Part shown: one piece after another, positions 32,416-40,682 of the stretch
Position numbering within the stretch: position 1 is the first letter of the stretch
How the letters are laid out: each line of letters begins with the position of its first letter
NCBI GenBank assembly: GCA_021780375.1
Contig: JAJXYT010000195.1
Span: 1-45,217, forward strand
Reading direction: 5' to 3'
Length of the DNA stretch: 45,217 bases
From: a bacterium
Lineage (GTDB): Bacteria > Verrucomicrobiota > Verrucomicrobiia > Limisphaerales > UBA11358
Notes under the pieces: generated by a model
Told to the model about the DNA's origin: nothing
The model's input: only the letters and a program-made list of their open reading frames with translations
The model's database searches: none
Translations under genes and position numbers: made by a program

Positions 32416-33506
32416 ACCTTGATTCCAAGCGATGGCGGGGCTGTGCTTGGCTGCGGGCGCTTGCGTTTCAATGGCACAAGTCACGTGGCTTTCCTGCGTC
32501 AAATTTCCAACGTCCATATTCGCGGGATTGGGAGGAATTGCTTCAAGCCGGCAACCTGATCTCCGCTGAATCGCGAGCCGAATCGTTCCGTGAAGCTAAA
32601 GAGCTGGAGGCCGCCGGGCTGGTGGAGCTCAAGACGGTTCGCTACCGTCCGTACCAGATTGAACGGATTGTGATCCCATTCGCCGCCGAATCGCGCTTGC
32701 GGGAGCTGTTTGTGGGCGAACTTCCGGCTCCTCCCGATCCAAGATTTGATTTTGCCTCAGTGAAATGGGCTTCACCACTCGCCTTCCTGACCAACGAATC
32801 GGTCTCGGTTGCCCCGGATGACCTGCTCCAGATGAACCAATTCCTGCTGCAAGAACCGCGAAACCAAGCGGTCGTTCCCATAAAAGAACGGTCACTGGAG
32901 ATATTCGGTGACGAAAAACGCCTCGATGCTTTGGTATCCACCTCGCTATTTCGGGCGGGCCGTCTCGATTGGGTGAGGGATTTGAAATGTGAGATCATCG
33001 GCGAACCCCTCGCTTGGAAACGCGGCCCGGTTGAAGCCGCTGGCAAGCCGCTCCTCGTCATCGAAAACGCGGCTACTTGGCACTCATATTGCCGCTGGAA
33101 CGAGGAGTGTAAATTATTCAGTGCCGTCGTGTATGGCTGCGGTAACCGTTTCGTGGATGGGTTTCATTTCCTGCCGGACATCTTTCGCGAGCTGGGCGGG
33201 TTGCGCCGCATCCTTTATTTCGGCGACCTTGACCAACGTGGTTTGGAGATTCCGCAGGAAGCTGCCGGCAAGGCGCAAATCCTCGGTTCGATTAGTGTCG
33301 AGCCACACCTCTGGAGCTACCGCCAATTGCTGAAATTGGGGGCGGGACACGGTCAGCCGTATGATGGCGATCGGGCATCACCACAACTTTGCGATTGGCT
33401 GGGCGAATGTGCCGAGCCAGTGCGCCAGTTGTTTTCCGCCGGCCAACGCCTCGCCCAGGAGCACGTCGGTTGGGAATTCCTGAGCAACAGGCATGGAAGA
33501 GACTGA
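32412..33506 (+). CDS. jetD: Wadjet Toprim nuclease JetD
   Basis: This 364-residue protein is the effector nuclease. The C-terminal half is a Toprim fold: LLVIEN with E218 and ILYFGDLDQRG with D272 and D274, the metal-binding residues of the topoisomerase VI-type site. The N-terminal half (residues 1-190) contains a winged-helix-like DNA-binding region (LLQAGNLISAESRAESFREA). JetD homodimers cut plasmid DNA once loop extrusion stalls. All catalytic acidic residues are present, so the system appears intact. The next gene begins 24 bp later. Confidence 0.9.
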   Translation: MNLDSKRWRGCAWLRALAFQWHKSRGFPASNFQRPYSRDWEELLQAGNLISAESRAESFREAKELEAAGLVELKTVRYRPYQIERIVIPFAAESRLRELFVGELPAPPDPRFDFASVKWASPLAFLTNESVSVAPDDLLQMNQFLLQEPRNQAVVPIKERSLEIFGDEKRLDALVSTSLFRAGRLDWVRDLKCEIIGEPLAWKRGPVEAAGKPLLVIENAATWHSYCRWNEECKLFSAVVYGCGNRFVDGFHFLPDIFRELGGLRRILYFGDLDQRGLEIPQEAAGKAQILGSISVEPHLWSYRQLLKLGAGHGQPYDGDRASPQLCDWLGECAEPVRQLFSAGQRLAQEHVGWEFLSNRHGRD

Positions 33507-33530
33507 AAGCATAGCTGGACGAAAGGCGCG

Positions 33531-34451
33531 ATGATGAAATCACATACGGAATGGCTTCGGAAGCTCACGGCACTAAATCCTGCTGTGATCAGCCGACTTG
33601 GCTCTGGCAATGAACGATTTGCCCCACATAAACCACTGCTCCTGCTCTGCGTTCTCGAGTTGGTAGAGCAAGGTCAGCTACGCGAACCCAAGTTGAGTTT
33701 GACTCCGGATCTCGCGCTCCGCTTTCAATCTTTCTGGCGAGTTGTGGTTGCCCGTTGGACAACCAAGCCCGATTTGCGGATGCCGTTTCACCATCTCAGC
33801 ACTCAGGAATTCTGGCGGCCGCTGACCAAAGACTTAAATCGCTCAAACCATCGCAGCCTGACAGAAGTTGTGGAGATCGATGCATCGTTCCTGTCAGCGA
33901 TGCAAGACTCGGAATTTCGCAGGCGCGCTCGCGCGGTCTTGGTGAACCACTACTTTCCGCCATTCGAGCAGATTGCCTTGCGGGAGTTGACTGGTATCGG
34001 CGCAAAGGAGGTCGAGTCTGCAGCAGACGAAATAAAGGAAGAGGCGCGCGAATATGCTCGCAACACCGCGCGGGATGCGCGGTTTCGGATTCAAGTCGTC
34101 TCGTCGTATCTTTTCACCTGTGCTTTGACTGGTTATAGTCTCACGACCGTTTCAAGTTCGTCCATCGTTGACGCAGCCCATATTCACGAGCGGCGTGACA
34201 GCAAGAACGACGATCCGCGAAACGGGCTGGCATTGTCAAAAAATGCCCACTGGATGTTTGACGAAGGGCTTTGGTCAATGACCGACGATCTGAAAATCAT
34301 CGTCGCAGAAAAAACTTTTGCCGATTGGAGTCCAGAGGGATTCTCGCTTCGCAATTACCACGGACGACAGCTTTTTTTCCAACGAGGTTGCACATTGCGT
34401 CCCGACAGCAAATACATCGCGTGGCACCGGGAGCACCAATTTCAGGGTTGA
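33531..34451 (+). CDS. HNH endonuclease directly behind the Wadjet operon
   Basis: This 306-residue protein has an N-terminal region with HKPLLLLCVLELVEQGQL, common in HNH proteins of the putative restriction type, and a C-terminal HNH domain. The motif is VDAAHIHERRDSKNDDPRNG with NAHWMFDEGL, giving the His-His pair, the central Asn and the last His. It starts 24 bp after jetD on the same strand, so it is likely co-transcribed. That would make a five-gene defence operon, but HNH genes are often passengers. No cognate methylase is present. ATG at 33534 is an alternative start. Confidence 0.82.
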   Translation: MMKSHTEWLRKLTALNPAVISRLGSGNERFAPHKPLLLLCVLELVEQGQLREPKLSLTPDLALRFQSFWRVVVARWTTKPDLRMPFHHLSTQEFWRPLTKDLNRSNHRSLTEVVEIDASFLSAMQDSEFRRRARAVLVNHYFPPFEQIALRELTGIGAKEVESAADEIKEEAREYARNTARDARFRIQVVSSYLFTCALTGYSLTTVSSSSIVDAAHIHERRDSKNDDPRNGLALSKNAHWMFDEGLWSMTDDLKIIVAEKTFADWSPEGFSLRNYHGRQLFFQRGCTLRPDSKYIAWHREHQFQG

Positions 34452-34465
34452 GGCGTTGCCGCCGC

Positions 34466-34675
34466 TTACCGGTAGTTGGCGGCAAGTTTGCCAGAGGCGG
34501 TCAAAATTCCCGCTTCTTTCAGAGATTGAACCAATTCACGTTGCGACATCTGGCGCACCCGCTGAACGGTCCGCTCCATGGCAGCAGCAACCTGCTCCGG
34601 TGTCACAGGACCCGGAGTGCCGTTTTGCCTGGTGCCATTTTGTTTCATGGCGGCAGTTTGTCTTTTATGTTCCAT
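34466..34675 (-). CDS. Small hypothetical protein (69 aa)
   Basis: This minus-strand ORF encodes a charged N-terminus and a helical C-terminus: [20 protein letters not shown] then [11 protein letters not shown]. That ending (an amphipathic helix, a turn with GKL, and a terminal YR) looks like a genuine small protein. It converges on the HNH gene with a 14-bp gap. Function unknown. Confidence 0.5.
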   Translation of the reverse strand: MEHKRQTAAMKQNGTRQNGTPGPVTPEQVAAAMERTVQRVRQMSQRELVQSLKEAGILTASGKLAANYR

Positions 34676-34814
34676 CTGTCAAGTCCCCGGTAGAAAATAC
34701 CGCATCCGGCAGCCCCTTCGGCACCGCCCAGCTCTTGAACACACCATCCTTCTCCAGCCGGAAGTCAAAATGGTGCGTCCGGGAGTGATGCTCTTGCACA
34801 ACGAATCGGCCGGT
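34665..34814 (-). pseudogene. Fragment of a LigD-type 3'-phosphoesterase domain
   Basis: On the minus strand the residues [20 protein letters not shown] and [13 protein letters not shown] are the start of the 3'-phosphoesterase domain found at the N-terminus of LigD and as a free-standing DNA-repair protein. The His and Asp of THHFDFRLE are the expected metal ligands. The sequence stops after about 45 residues, whereas the domain needs about 120. Upstream residues are unrelated. It is a relic of an NHEJ-type repair gene. Confidence 0.7.
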
Positions 34815-34977
34815 TTGATTTGCCAACGGATGCATTCTTCGAGGATGCGCCCGCCCGCCTCCAGTTTCAAGTGGACCGTGCATGCTCCATTCGGGCCGGA
34901 GTTTCCAAATGTCTCGGTCAAAAAACCAATTTACTATAACAACAAACGTCGTCAGACATTGACCACCACACGCACCA

Positions 34978-36480
34978 ATGATAATACAGACTCCAAAGCC
35001 AATGCCACCACCGAGTATTTCCAAGTCCACCTTCCTGATGGGCCGGCAATGTTCGAAGCTCCTGTGGTTCCGCTACAACGCCAAAGACCAGATCCCCGCG
35101 CCCGACGAGGCGCTGCAAGCCGTCTTTGACCAGGGTACCGAAGTCGGCATACTGGCGCAGCAGCTTTTCCCGGGTGGCGTGGTCATCGCACCCGGCATCA
35201 TCGATCCGCAGGAAGTCATCGCCCAAACGCAGAAGGTGATTCTATCGCGCAAGCCATTGTATGAAGCCGCCTTTAGTTTTCACGGGGGTTACGCGCGTGT
35301 GGACATTCTGGTACCGGTGGCCGGCAATGCCTGGGATTTGGTCGAGGTCAAATCTACCACGCAGCTAAAAGAGGAAGTTCACTTGCCCGATGTCGCTTTC
35401 CAGGCGTTCGTACTTGCCGGCGCCGGTGTTAAACTTCGTAAATGTTTTCTCGCCCACATAAATAATGAATTTGTCCGGCACGGCCCGATTGATCCGCAAA
35501 AGTTTTTTACCCTTGAAGATGTCACCCAGCCGGTCTCGATGATGACCGGAGACATTGAAGAACAAATCGATGCCATGCAGCGTGTCATTGGTGCCAAGTC
35601 GCAACCAGACATCCAGATCGGACCTCATTGCGACAATCCCTACACCTGTGCGTTGCATGAACATTGTTGGTCGTTTCTGCCCGACGCCAGCGTCCTTACC
35701 CTTTACCGGGGCGGTTCAAAAGGTTTCAGTCTCCTCAAGCGCGGCATCCAGAAATTGGCGGACATCCCCGCCGACGTTCCACTCACTGACAATCAGGCTA
35801 TTCAACGCGCAACTTTGCTTGCTGGACAGCCGCATATCGACGGGCCAGCGCTCACAGCTTTTCTCAGTCAGTTGGAATATCCCATCAGTTATCTGGACTT
35901 TGAAACCCTAGGCACGGCGATTCCCCTGTTTGATGACTCCAGCCCTTACCAGCAAATCCCATTTCAATTCTCGCTCCATATCGTCCGCCAACCCGGCGCC
36001 AACCCCGAACATTTCTCATTCCTGGCGGACGGAACCGGAGACCCGCGTCCTGACTTCATGCGGCGCTTGTGTGAAAAATTGCCAACAATAGGGTCCGTGG
36101 TGACTTACAACGCCAGCTTTGAAATTGGACGGTTAAAGCAATGTTGCGAAGTGCTGCCAGAATTCAAACCGTGGTTTCGGACAGTGGAGCCTCGTGTGGT
36201 TGACCTTCTCCAGCCGTTTCGTGGTTTCCGTTACTATCACCCGCAGCAAAACGGCACGGCTTCAATGAAAGCCGTGTTACCGGCGCTGACGGGCCAAGGC
36301 TACGACAACTTGGCGATCCAGGAAGGCGGCGCCGCCAGCCGCGAATATCTTCGGGTGACGTACGGTGAAGTGACCACCGCCGAGCGCCGCCGGGTGCGGC
36401 AAGATTTGGAAGAATATTGCGGTCTCGACACACTCGGCATGATTCAAATCGTGGACCAACTCAAACGCTTTGCAAAATGA
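34978..36480 (+). CDS. DUF2779 protein: Cas4-like PD-(D/E)XK nuclease fused to a DEDD exonuclease
   Basis: This 500-residue protein has two nuclease-like domains. The N-terminal one has D109 (RVDILV) and E123-V-K125 (VEVKST), the PD-(D/E)XK core. C25 plus C218, C224 and C230 ([15 protein letters not shown]) match the cluster-binding pattern of Cas4 and AddB. The C-terminal DUF2779 domain has YLDFET (D307, E309), [11 protein letters not shown] and CGLDTLGM (D484), the DEDD 3'-5' exonuclease pattern. It may process DNA ends. The ATG at 35002 (MPPPSIS) is an alternative start. It is on the same strand as the Wadjet and HNH genes, but 526 bp beyond. Confidence 0.82.
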   Translation: MIIQTPKPMPPPSISKSTFLMGRQCSKLLWFRYNAKDQIPAPDEALQAVFDQGTEVGILAQQLFPGGVVIAPGIIDPQEVIAQTQKVILSRKPLYEAAFSFHGGYARVDILVPVAGNAWDLVEVKSTTQLKEEVHLPDVAFQAFVLAGAGVKLRKCFLAHINNEFVRHGPIDPQKFFTLEDVTQPVSMMTGDIEEQIDAMQRVIGAKSQPDIQIGPHCDNPYTCALHEHCWSFLPDASVLTLYRGGSKGFSLLKRGIQKLADIPADVPLTDNQAIQRATLLAGQPHIDGPALTAFLSQLEYPISYLDFETLGTAIPLFDDSSPYQQIPFQFSLHIVRQPGANPEHFSFLADGTGDPRPDFMRRLCEKLPTIGSVVTYNASFEIGRLKQCCEVLPEFKPWFRTVEPRVVDLLQPFRGFRYYHPQQNGTASMKAVLPALTGQGYDNLAIQEGGAASREYLRVTYGEVTTAERRRVRQDLEEYCGLDTLGMIQIVDQLKRFAK

Positions 36481-36484
36481 CCGA

Positions 36485-37639
36485 TTATCCTTTGACCGGC
36501 CGCAATTGCGCCGGCTCTTCCAAGATGTCCAGTAGTGCATTGGCGCAGTAAACGCGGTCACGTTTTGCATCACCAACCTGCTTCAAAATCTTCAATCGCT
36601 CCAATCGTTCAATCGCACGCTGCGCCGTCGTGAACGCCACATCCAGTTTTTCAGACGCGCCTTTCACCGTAACGAACGGATTTGCTCCCAGCAATTCAAC
36701 CACGCGCAATGGCGCATTGGTGGAATCACCTGCCACTTGCCTCTGCCAGGCCGCCAGTTTTTCATTGATTCGGGTCGCGCGGCTCAACGCGTCCTCGGAC
36801 ATTCGCGCCACGCCTAGCAGGAAATATTCGATCCATTCACTCCATTCACCACGCTCGCTCACCCCGCGCAACCCGTCGTAATAATCGCGCCGCGCCGCCT
36901 CAAAAAAAGCCGAGAGGTAGAGTAACGGCGTGGGCAGAATGCGCCGCTCAATCAGGAACAGCGTTATGAGCAGACGCCCCACGCGGCCGTTGCCATCCAG
37001 GAATGGGTGAATCGCCTCGAATTGATAATGCGCCAGCGCCACGGTGACAAGCGGCGGCAGGTCTGATTCGTGGACGAACTTTTCCCACGCCGCCATGCAC
37101 GGCTCCACTTCATCAGGCGGTGGCGGCACAAATGACGCCGTGGCTGGCGTGCTACCCGGCTTCCCAATCCAATTCTGGATTTTGCGAAATTTTCCTGGTG
37201 CGGCTTGCCCGCCGTGAACACCGGTCATCAATTTTTCGTGCAACTCCCGAACGATGCGTACACACAAAGGCAGGTCTTTTAGACGGGCAATCCCATGCTC
37301 CAGTGCGACGACGTAATTGCCAACCTCACGCAAGTCCTTAGAACTGCGATCCACGGTCGCGCCGGCCTCAGCTGCCAGCAATTCCCCCAATGTGGCTTGG
37401 GTGCCCTCAATCTTGCTGGACAAAACAGCCTCGCGCTTCACAAACGGTCGCATGAAAACGTGGGGATTTGGCAGGCGCCCACCCTCGCCGGCCAGTTTGC
37501 CAATCAAGCGGTCGGCATCCGACAGGACACGGATCAACCGCGGGGTCCATTCAAACTTCGGCGGCAGCGGCGCCGGCACAAATGCCTCGTATTTGCCCAA
37601 CGGCACTTTCCGGCCTGGAATGTTCGATTTGCTGGCCAT
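36485..37639 (-). CDS. Fic family AMP transferase with N-terminal inhibitory helix
   Basis: From ATG 37639 this is 384 residues. The catalytic motif HPFLDGNGRVGR lies at residues 211-222. The inhibitory motif SSKIEG (residues 74-79, with E78) is present, so it is a self-inhibited class II Fic protein. A C-terminal winged-helix region follows (VVELLGANPFVTVKGASEKL, RAIERLERLKIL), which could bind DNA and autoregulate. An upstream start at 37684 is possible, but it would lie before the mapped -10 box. Fic proteins attach AMP to Thr/Tyr of target proteins; the target is unknown. It converges on the DUF2779 gene with a 4-bp gap. Confidence 0.87.
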   Translation of the reverse strand: MASKSNIPGRKVPLGKYEAFVPAPLPPKFEWTPRLIRVLSDADRLIGKLAGEGGRLPNPHVFMRPFVKREAVLSSKIEGTQATLGELLAAEAGATVDRSSKDLREVGNYVVALEHGIARLKDLPLCVRIVRELHEKLMTGVHGGQAAPGKFRKIQNWIGKPGSTPATASFVPPPPDEVEPCMAAWEKFVHESDLPPLVTVALAHYQFEAIHPFLDGNGRVGRLLITLFLIERRILPTPLLYLSAFFEAARRDYYDGLRGVSERGEWSEWIEYFLLGVARMSEDALSRATRINEKLAAWQRQVAGDSTNAPLRVVELLGANPFVTVKGASEKLDVAFTTAQRAIERLERLKILKQVGDAKRDRVYCANALLDILEEPAQLRPVKG

Positions 37640-37658
37640 AGCGTTACTTTCGACCGTG

Positions 37659-37725
37659 ATAATAGCACGACTCGCTATTTTCACAAAAGCATAAAAACGC
37701 TAATAGCGTCACTTCCTATTTTCAC
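37659..37725 (-). promoter_or_regulatory. Fic promoter with repeated operator motifs
   Basis: On the minus strand TTGTGA (37686-37681), a 16-bp spacer and TATTAT (37664-37659) form a promoter. On the plus strand CTATTTTCAC occurs twice, at 37675-37684 and 37716-37725, 41 bp apart (about four helical turns), with the perfect palindrome CGCTAATAGCG at 37698-37708 between them. The first copy overlaps the -35 box, as a repressor site would. The winged-helix end of the Fic protein is a candidate binder. Confidence 0.6.
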
Positions 37726-37775
37726 CGCTGAAAACAGTGGTTTCCGTGGCACCACTAAGCATCGCGCGTGATGCA

Positions 37776-38258
37776 TTACTGTAAACGAGCGTCTTGGCCT
37801 GCACGCCGTTGTATTTTCAGCGCAGTTTCAACCGCCTTCACAATTTCTTGAATGTTGCAGGGCACTCGCAGTAAAGATACTTGGCATCCACGATTGGCAA
37901 ATTCCCGAACCCACAACTCTGTCGGTTCCCAAGCGGAATCCACAATTATCGGATACTTGATTTTCCGCGCGAACAAAATCCGACACAAGTCCTGTCCACT
38001 AATCCCCGCCATGGTGTCATCTGTAATCAAAAGGTCAGGACTCGACTTCGACAATTCTTCCAAAGCCGCCCCGCTGTCCTCAAAACATCGAATTTCTATA
38101 TCATTAAACGATTCCCGAAGCACGAGAACGAACAAATCAAGGATTACTCGCTCGTCATTAACCATCACGATTTGAAGGGGGCGGACATCAGTCAGTGACC
38201 GACTTTTTGTGGCTCCAGGTCGTGTGCTAGAACCGGTGCGTCCAACAAGAGCCTGCAA
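37776..38258 (-). CDS. Stand-alone receiver-like protein, degenerate
   Basis: This 160-residue protein is a response-regulator receiver fold: LQIVMVNDERVILDLFVLVL, DLLITDDTMAGISGQDL with the candidate phospho-Asp, and PIIVDSAWEP. Two features are unusual: the first acidic pair is ND rather than DD, and the invariant Lys before the last conserved Pro appears to be Val (LLRVPCN). Phosphorylation may not occur normally. No output domain follows. The start is TTG 38258; the ATG at 38165 would cut the first strand. No histidine kinase is nearby. Confidence 0.72.
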   Translation of the reverse strand: MQALVGRTGSSTRPGATKSRSLTDVRPLQIVMVNDERVILDLFVLVLRESFNDIEIRCFEDSGAALEELSKSSPDLLITDDTMAGISGQDLCRILFARKIKYPIIVDSAWEPTELWVREFANRGCQVSLLRVPCNIQEIVKAVETALKIQRRAGQDARLQ

Positions 38259-38264
38259 ACCTAA

Positions 38265-38307
38265 GGGCGGCGGCGGGCCGGGCTCCGCCCGGCTCCGCCT
38301 GCCGCCC
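38265..38307. repeat. Very GC-rich hairpin
   Basis: GGGCGGCGGCGGGCCGGGCT at the left and CCGCCTGCCGCCC at the right fold into a long stem. It is just upstream of the receiver gene and 163 bp before the polyvalent-domain gene. It may be a REP-like element or a transcription pause site. Confidence 0.5.
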
Positions 38308-38469
38308 CTGCACCGTGTTGCTCAGGACACCAGTTCGGCAATCAATATCTATTCTGACTTTCTGGGGCAGTCAGCGGTACCGAAGAAGTGAGGTTAGCCT
38401 TGTTTTTCAGCGGTTTTTGATTTGCGCTGCCAGTAAAAAGTCCTCGCAAAAACTGCCCGTTTTGCTATA

Positions 38470-39192
38470 TTGGTGGGCATCAATGCAACGTCAAACGACA
38501 TCCGCACCGCGGCCTTGGCCGACGCTTGCCGGACGCTTGAGTCAGCCGCTGACTTCACGCGTGGAGGCGGTGCGCCAGCTGCAGGCCACGATGCCGATCA
38601 CGCCAGCCGCTCAAAACGTGTTGAAGAAGAGCAACGGCGGATCATCCAGTGGGCCAAAGAAAACGGGAAGTTAAGCCGCAGCCGCCGCCTTCCGCCGGCC
38701 TTCGCGCACGGTGGCGAGCATGATGTTTTTTTCCAGAAGCGCACCCATCGCTATCTCAAGGCAACTCGGCTCGACCGGCAAAGGGGCTATGGCATTGCCC
38801 TCGGTTCGGTGACCCATGGCGCAACCCCGTCCGAATATCTTGACCGGCTCGCCCTCCAAAACCGGATTTTCCATGACGATATCCGGTTGGAACGCCTGGT
38901 GGAAAATGATGGCAGGCCCATCATCCTCACCTCCCAACCAGCCATCAAGGGAAAAGAGCCAACCCAAGCCGCCCTTGACGAATTGATGTCGGGCAAGGGC
39001 TATGAAAACCTCACCGAAGGCGCTTACTATGATGAGCGGGCCGGTTTATTGGTTTTCGACCTTTTCCCTCGCAACGCCATTCAGGCCGCCGATGGGCACA
39101 TCTATCCCATTGATCCGGTAATTCAGCGCATCGCCTCCGATTTTGGCCAGTTCCTTCGCCAACATCCTGAAACAATCAACCTAGCCCATTGA
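38470..39192 (+). CDS. Protein with a phage/plasmid polyvalent-protein-associated domain
   Basis: The 240-residue frame starts at TTG. The C-terminal 150 residues resemble the putative polyvalent protein domains found in giant multidomain proteins of phages and conjugative elements: HDVFFQKRTHRYLKATR, GSVTHGATPSEYLDRLALQN, IFHDDIRLERLV, TSQPAIKGKEPTQAALDELM and GHIYPIDPVIQRI. The first 90 residues are low in pattern and could be a decayed linker. It is probably a broken-off fragment of a larger mobile-element protein, next to the tRNA end of the island. Function unknown. Confidence 0.6.
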   Translation: MVGINATSNDIRTAALADACRTLESAADFTRGGGAPAAGHDADHASRSKRVEEEQRRIIQWAKENGKLSRSRRLPPAFAHGGEHDVFFQKRTHRYLKATRLDRQRGYGIALGSVTHGATPSEYLDRLALQNRIFHDDIRLERLVENDGRPIILTSQPAIKGKEPTQAALDELMSGKGYENLTEGAYYDERAGLLVFDLFPRNAIQAADGHIYPIDPVIQRIASDFGQFLRQHPETINLAH

Positions 39193-39309
39193 CGCAGTCG
39201 GAATACGGCTCCTTTCGCGTGCTTCGTGGTTAAATCTCTGTGCTCCCTGCATTCTTTGCGGTTGGAAAAATCCATGTGCAAGTTCGCGCTTCCATTTGGA
39301 GTCTTTCGT

Positions 39310-39374
39310 GATTAGCGTTTTCCATTGATGCCGGTGTGGCGAAATGGCAGACGCACAGGACTTAAAATCCTGGG
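39310..39374 (+). repeat. Right direct repeat of the island (tRNA upstream flank and 5' half)
   Basis: GATTAGCGTTTTCCA and the following 5' half of tRNA-Leu match 23810-23874 except for a few bases. Together the two copies bracket 15.5 kb. Confidence 0.75.
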
Positions 39375-39417
39375 ACCGTAAAAAGTCGTGTGAGTTCGAG
39401 TCTCACCACCGGCACCA
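39330..39417 (+). tRNA. tRNA-Leu(UAA)
   Basis: A complete 88-nt class II tRNA: acceptor GCCGGTG pairs with CACCGGC (39407-39413), discriminator A, and CCA is encoded. The D-arm TGGCGAAATGGCAGACGCA fits tRNA-Leu. The anticodon stem CAGGA/TCCTG encloses CTTAAAA, with anticodon TAA at 39363-39365. There is a long variable arm, and the T-arm GTGAG-TTCGAGT-CTCAC is perfect. It stands at the right end of the proposed island. Confidence 0.95.
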
Positions 39418-39452
39418 GTCTTCGCTCGGAACACAGTGGAGAGCGAAGACTG
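39416..39452. terminator. Perfect 12-bp stem at the tRNA 3' end
   Basis: CAGTCTTCGCTC (39416-39427) and GAGCGAAGACTG (39441-39452) pair perfectly around a 13-nt loop, starting at the last bases of tRNA-Leu. No T-run follows, so it may be a processing or termination structure or the edge of a repeat. Confidence 0.5.
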
Positions 39453-39706
39453 CCGCGCCGTAGCGTCAGCGAAGGCGGGCCTCGCGGATAATATCGCTGT
39501 TCCGAGCTACGACCCGGCAAGCCAACCTTTCACCGATGCGAAGCAAGAACGAAGGCCGGTTTCCCCGGCAACGTTACCGCTCAGTCAATACCGGGCAGGC
39601 CAGCCTTCGCCCATATCGCGTGACCCGCGACACTTTCTTGAGGAGCCGTCAACCATTCTTTGGCATTGGTTATGCTAACCTCCCGTCTAAGTGGTTAAGT
39701 AGTAAT

Positions 39707-40195
39707 GTGAACGCGACGAATCCTTTTCAGTTACCGGCCTGGTCCGCGATCAATCGTGAACAGCGCCGCCGGGCCCGGTTCAAGAGAACGGTCATTTCCA
39801 TTATAGCCGCCATCGTGCTGTTGTTGATCGGACTGCTGATTGAAGGTTGTCGAAGCGAGCGCGAGGCATTGGCGACGCCCATGACACCCCCTGACCAGGT
39901 CCAGGCTGTCCCGACCGAACCACAAACCACCGTTTCTTCCGCGGCAAACCCGAAGCCTGCGGTCAGTCCGCAGTCCGAACCGGCTGCCACTTCACCAACG
40001 GCGCCGCCGGTGACAAAAGTAAACACGGTCCCGGATGCCAGCAACGCAGGAACGGTTTATGTGGTCAAATCCGGAGACACTTTGACCCGGATTGCCAGGA
40101 CATACGGGACCAGCATCCAGGCCATTGAAGCGGCCAACGGCTTGACTGGCGACCGGATTGTGGTCGGGGCGAAGCTCAAAATACCCGAAGCCTGA
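39707..40195 (+). CDS. Membrane-anchored LysM protein
   Basis: From GTG 39707 this is 162 residues. A basic N-terminus (REQRRRARFKR) precedes a membrane helix (VISIIAAIVLLLIGLLIEGC), then a Pro/Ala/Thr-rich linker (about 55-112) and a C-terminal LysM domain: VYVVKSGDTLTRIARTYGTS, QAIEAANGL, VGAKLKIPEA. LysM binds GlcNAc-containing glycans, so the protein probably links the inner membrane to peptidoglycan. GTG is chosen because NATNPFQLP begins a natural N-terminus; the open frame upstream translates repeat-like DNA. The Cys after the helix is not in a good lipobox. Confidence 0.8.
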   Translation: MNATNPFQLPAWSAINREQRRRARFKRTVISIIAAIVLLLIGLLIEGCRSEREALATPMTPPDQVQAVPTEPQTTVSSAANPKPAVSPQSEPAATSPTAPPVTKVNTVPDASNAGTVYVVKSGDTLTRIARTYGTSIQAIEAANGLTGDRIVVGAKLKIPEA

Positions 40196-40310
40196 ACCGG
40201 CTTTCACGGCGACTCCACTCACTTGTTTAATATTACGCGATTGGCAAAGAAGGCCAATCGGCCTTCCTCGCGTTGCGGCCATTCCTGAAGAACGAACCGC
40301 CAAAGCAACT

Positions 40311-40682
40311 CTACTGTTTGACCCTTTTGAAATGAAATATTCCCTGCTTTTCGGTGACGAAGATCCATCCACGCCTCCCCCAGGCTTTCGAAAAGAATTC
40401 CTGAGCATCCTTTCGTGCAGCGGAAGAGTCGGCGAGGGCTATGCCAATTTTATACTCCCATGCCGGAGCCCATGCCGGAGCCTGAGGGGCCGCGCAACGA
40501 ATGTTCCGAACTCGTGATGAACTGGACGGTGGGTTTGAAATCGGCGGCACATTCATGTCATCCTGTTTGACGCCGAAACCGGTCCGGAAGTTACCATGAT
40601 TTGCATCCTGCTGCGCGGCAGTCTGCGATTCCAAGCTCGGCTGAAAGCCGTTTGAAAATCGGTTGCTCTCGTTGGTATTCAT
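40311..40682 (-). CDS. Hypothetical protein with DUF4177-like C-terminus
   Basis: The 123-residue minus-strand ORF has a low-complexity polar N-terminal 70 residues (NRFSNGFQPSLESQTAAQQD) and a compact C-terminus: WEYKIGIALADSSAARKDAQ, FFSKAWGRRGWIFVTEKQGI, FHFKRV. The order WEYK, GW-x-(F/L)-V and (F/Y)-x-KR is that of DUF4177-like small beta domains. The function of that domain is not known. It converges on the LysM gene. Confidence 0.6.
   Translation of the reverse strand: MNTNESNRFSNGFQPSLESQTAAQQDANHGNFRTGFGVKQDDMNVPPISNPPSSSSRVRNIRCAAPQAPAWAPAWEYKIGIALADSSAARKDAQEFFSKAWGRRGWIFVTEKQGIFHFKRVKQ

Noticed and set aside
23810-39417. Integrase or recombinase for the proposed island
   Set aside because: I looked at all plausible ORFs in the interval and found none with tyrosine or serine recombinase motifs, so I do not call the element mobile.
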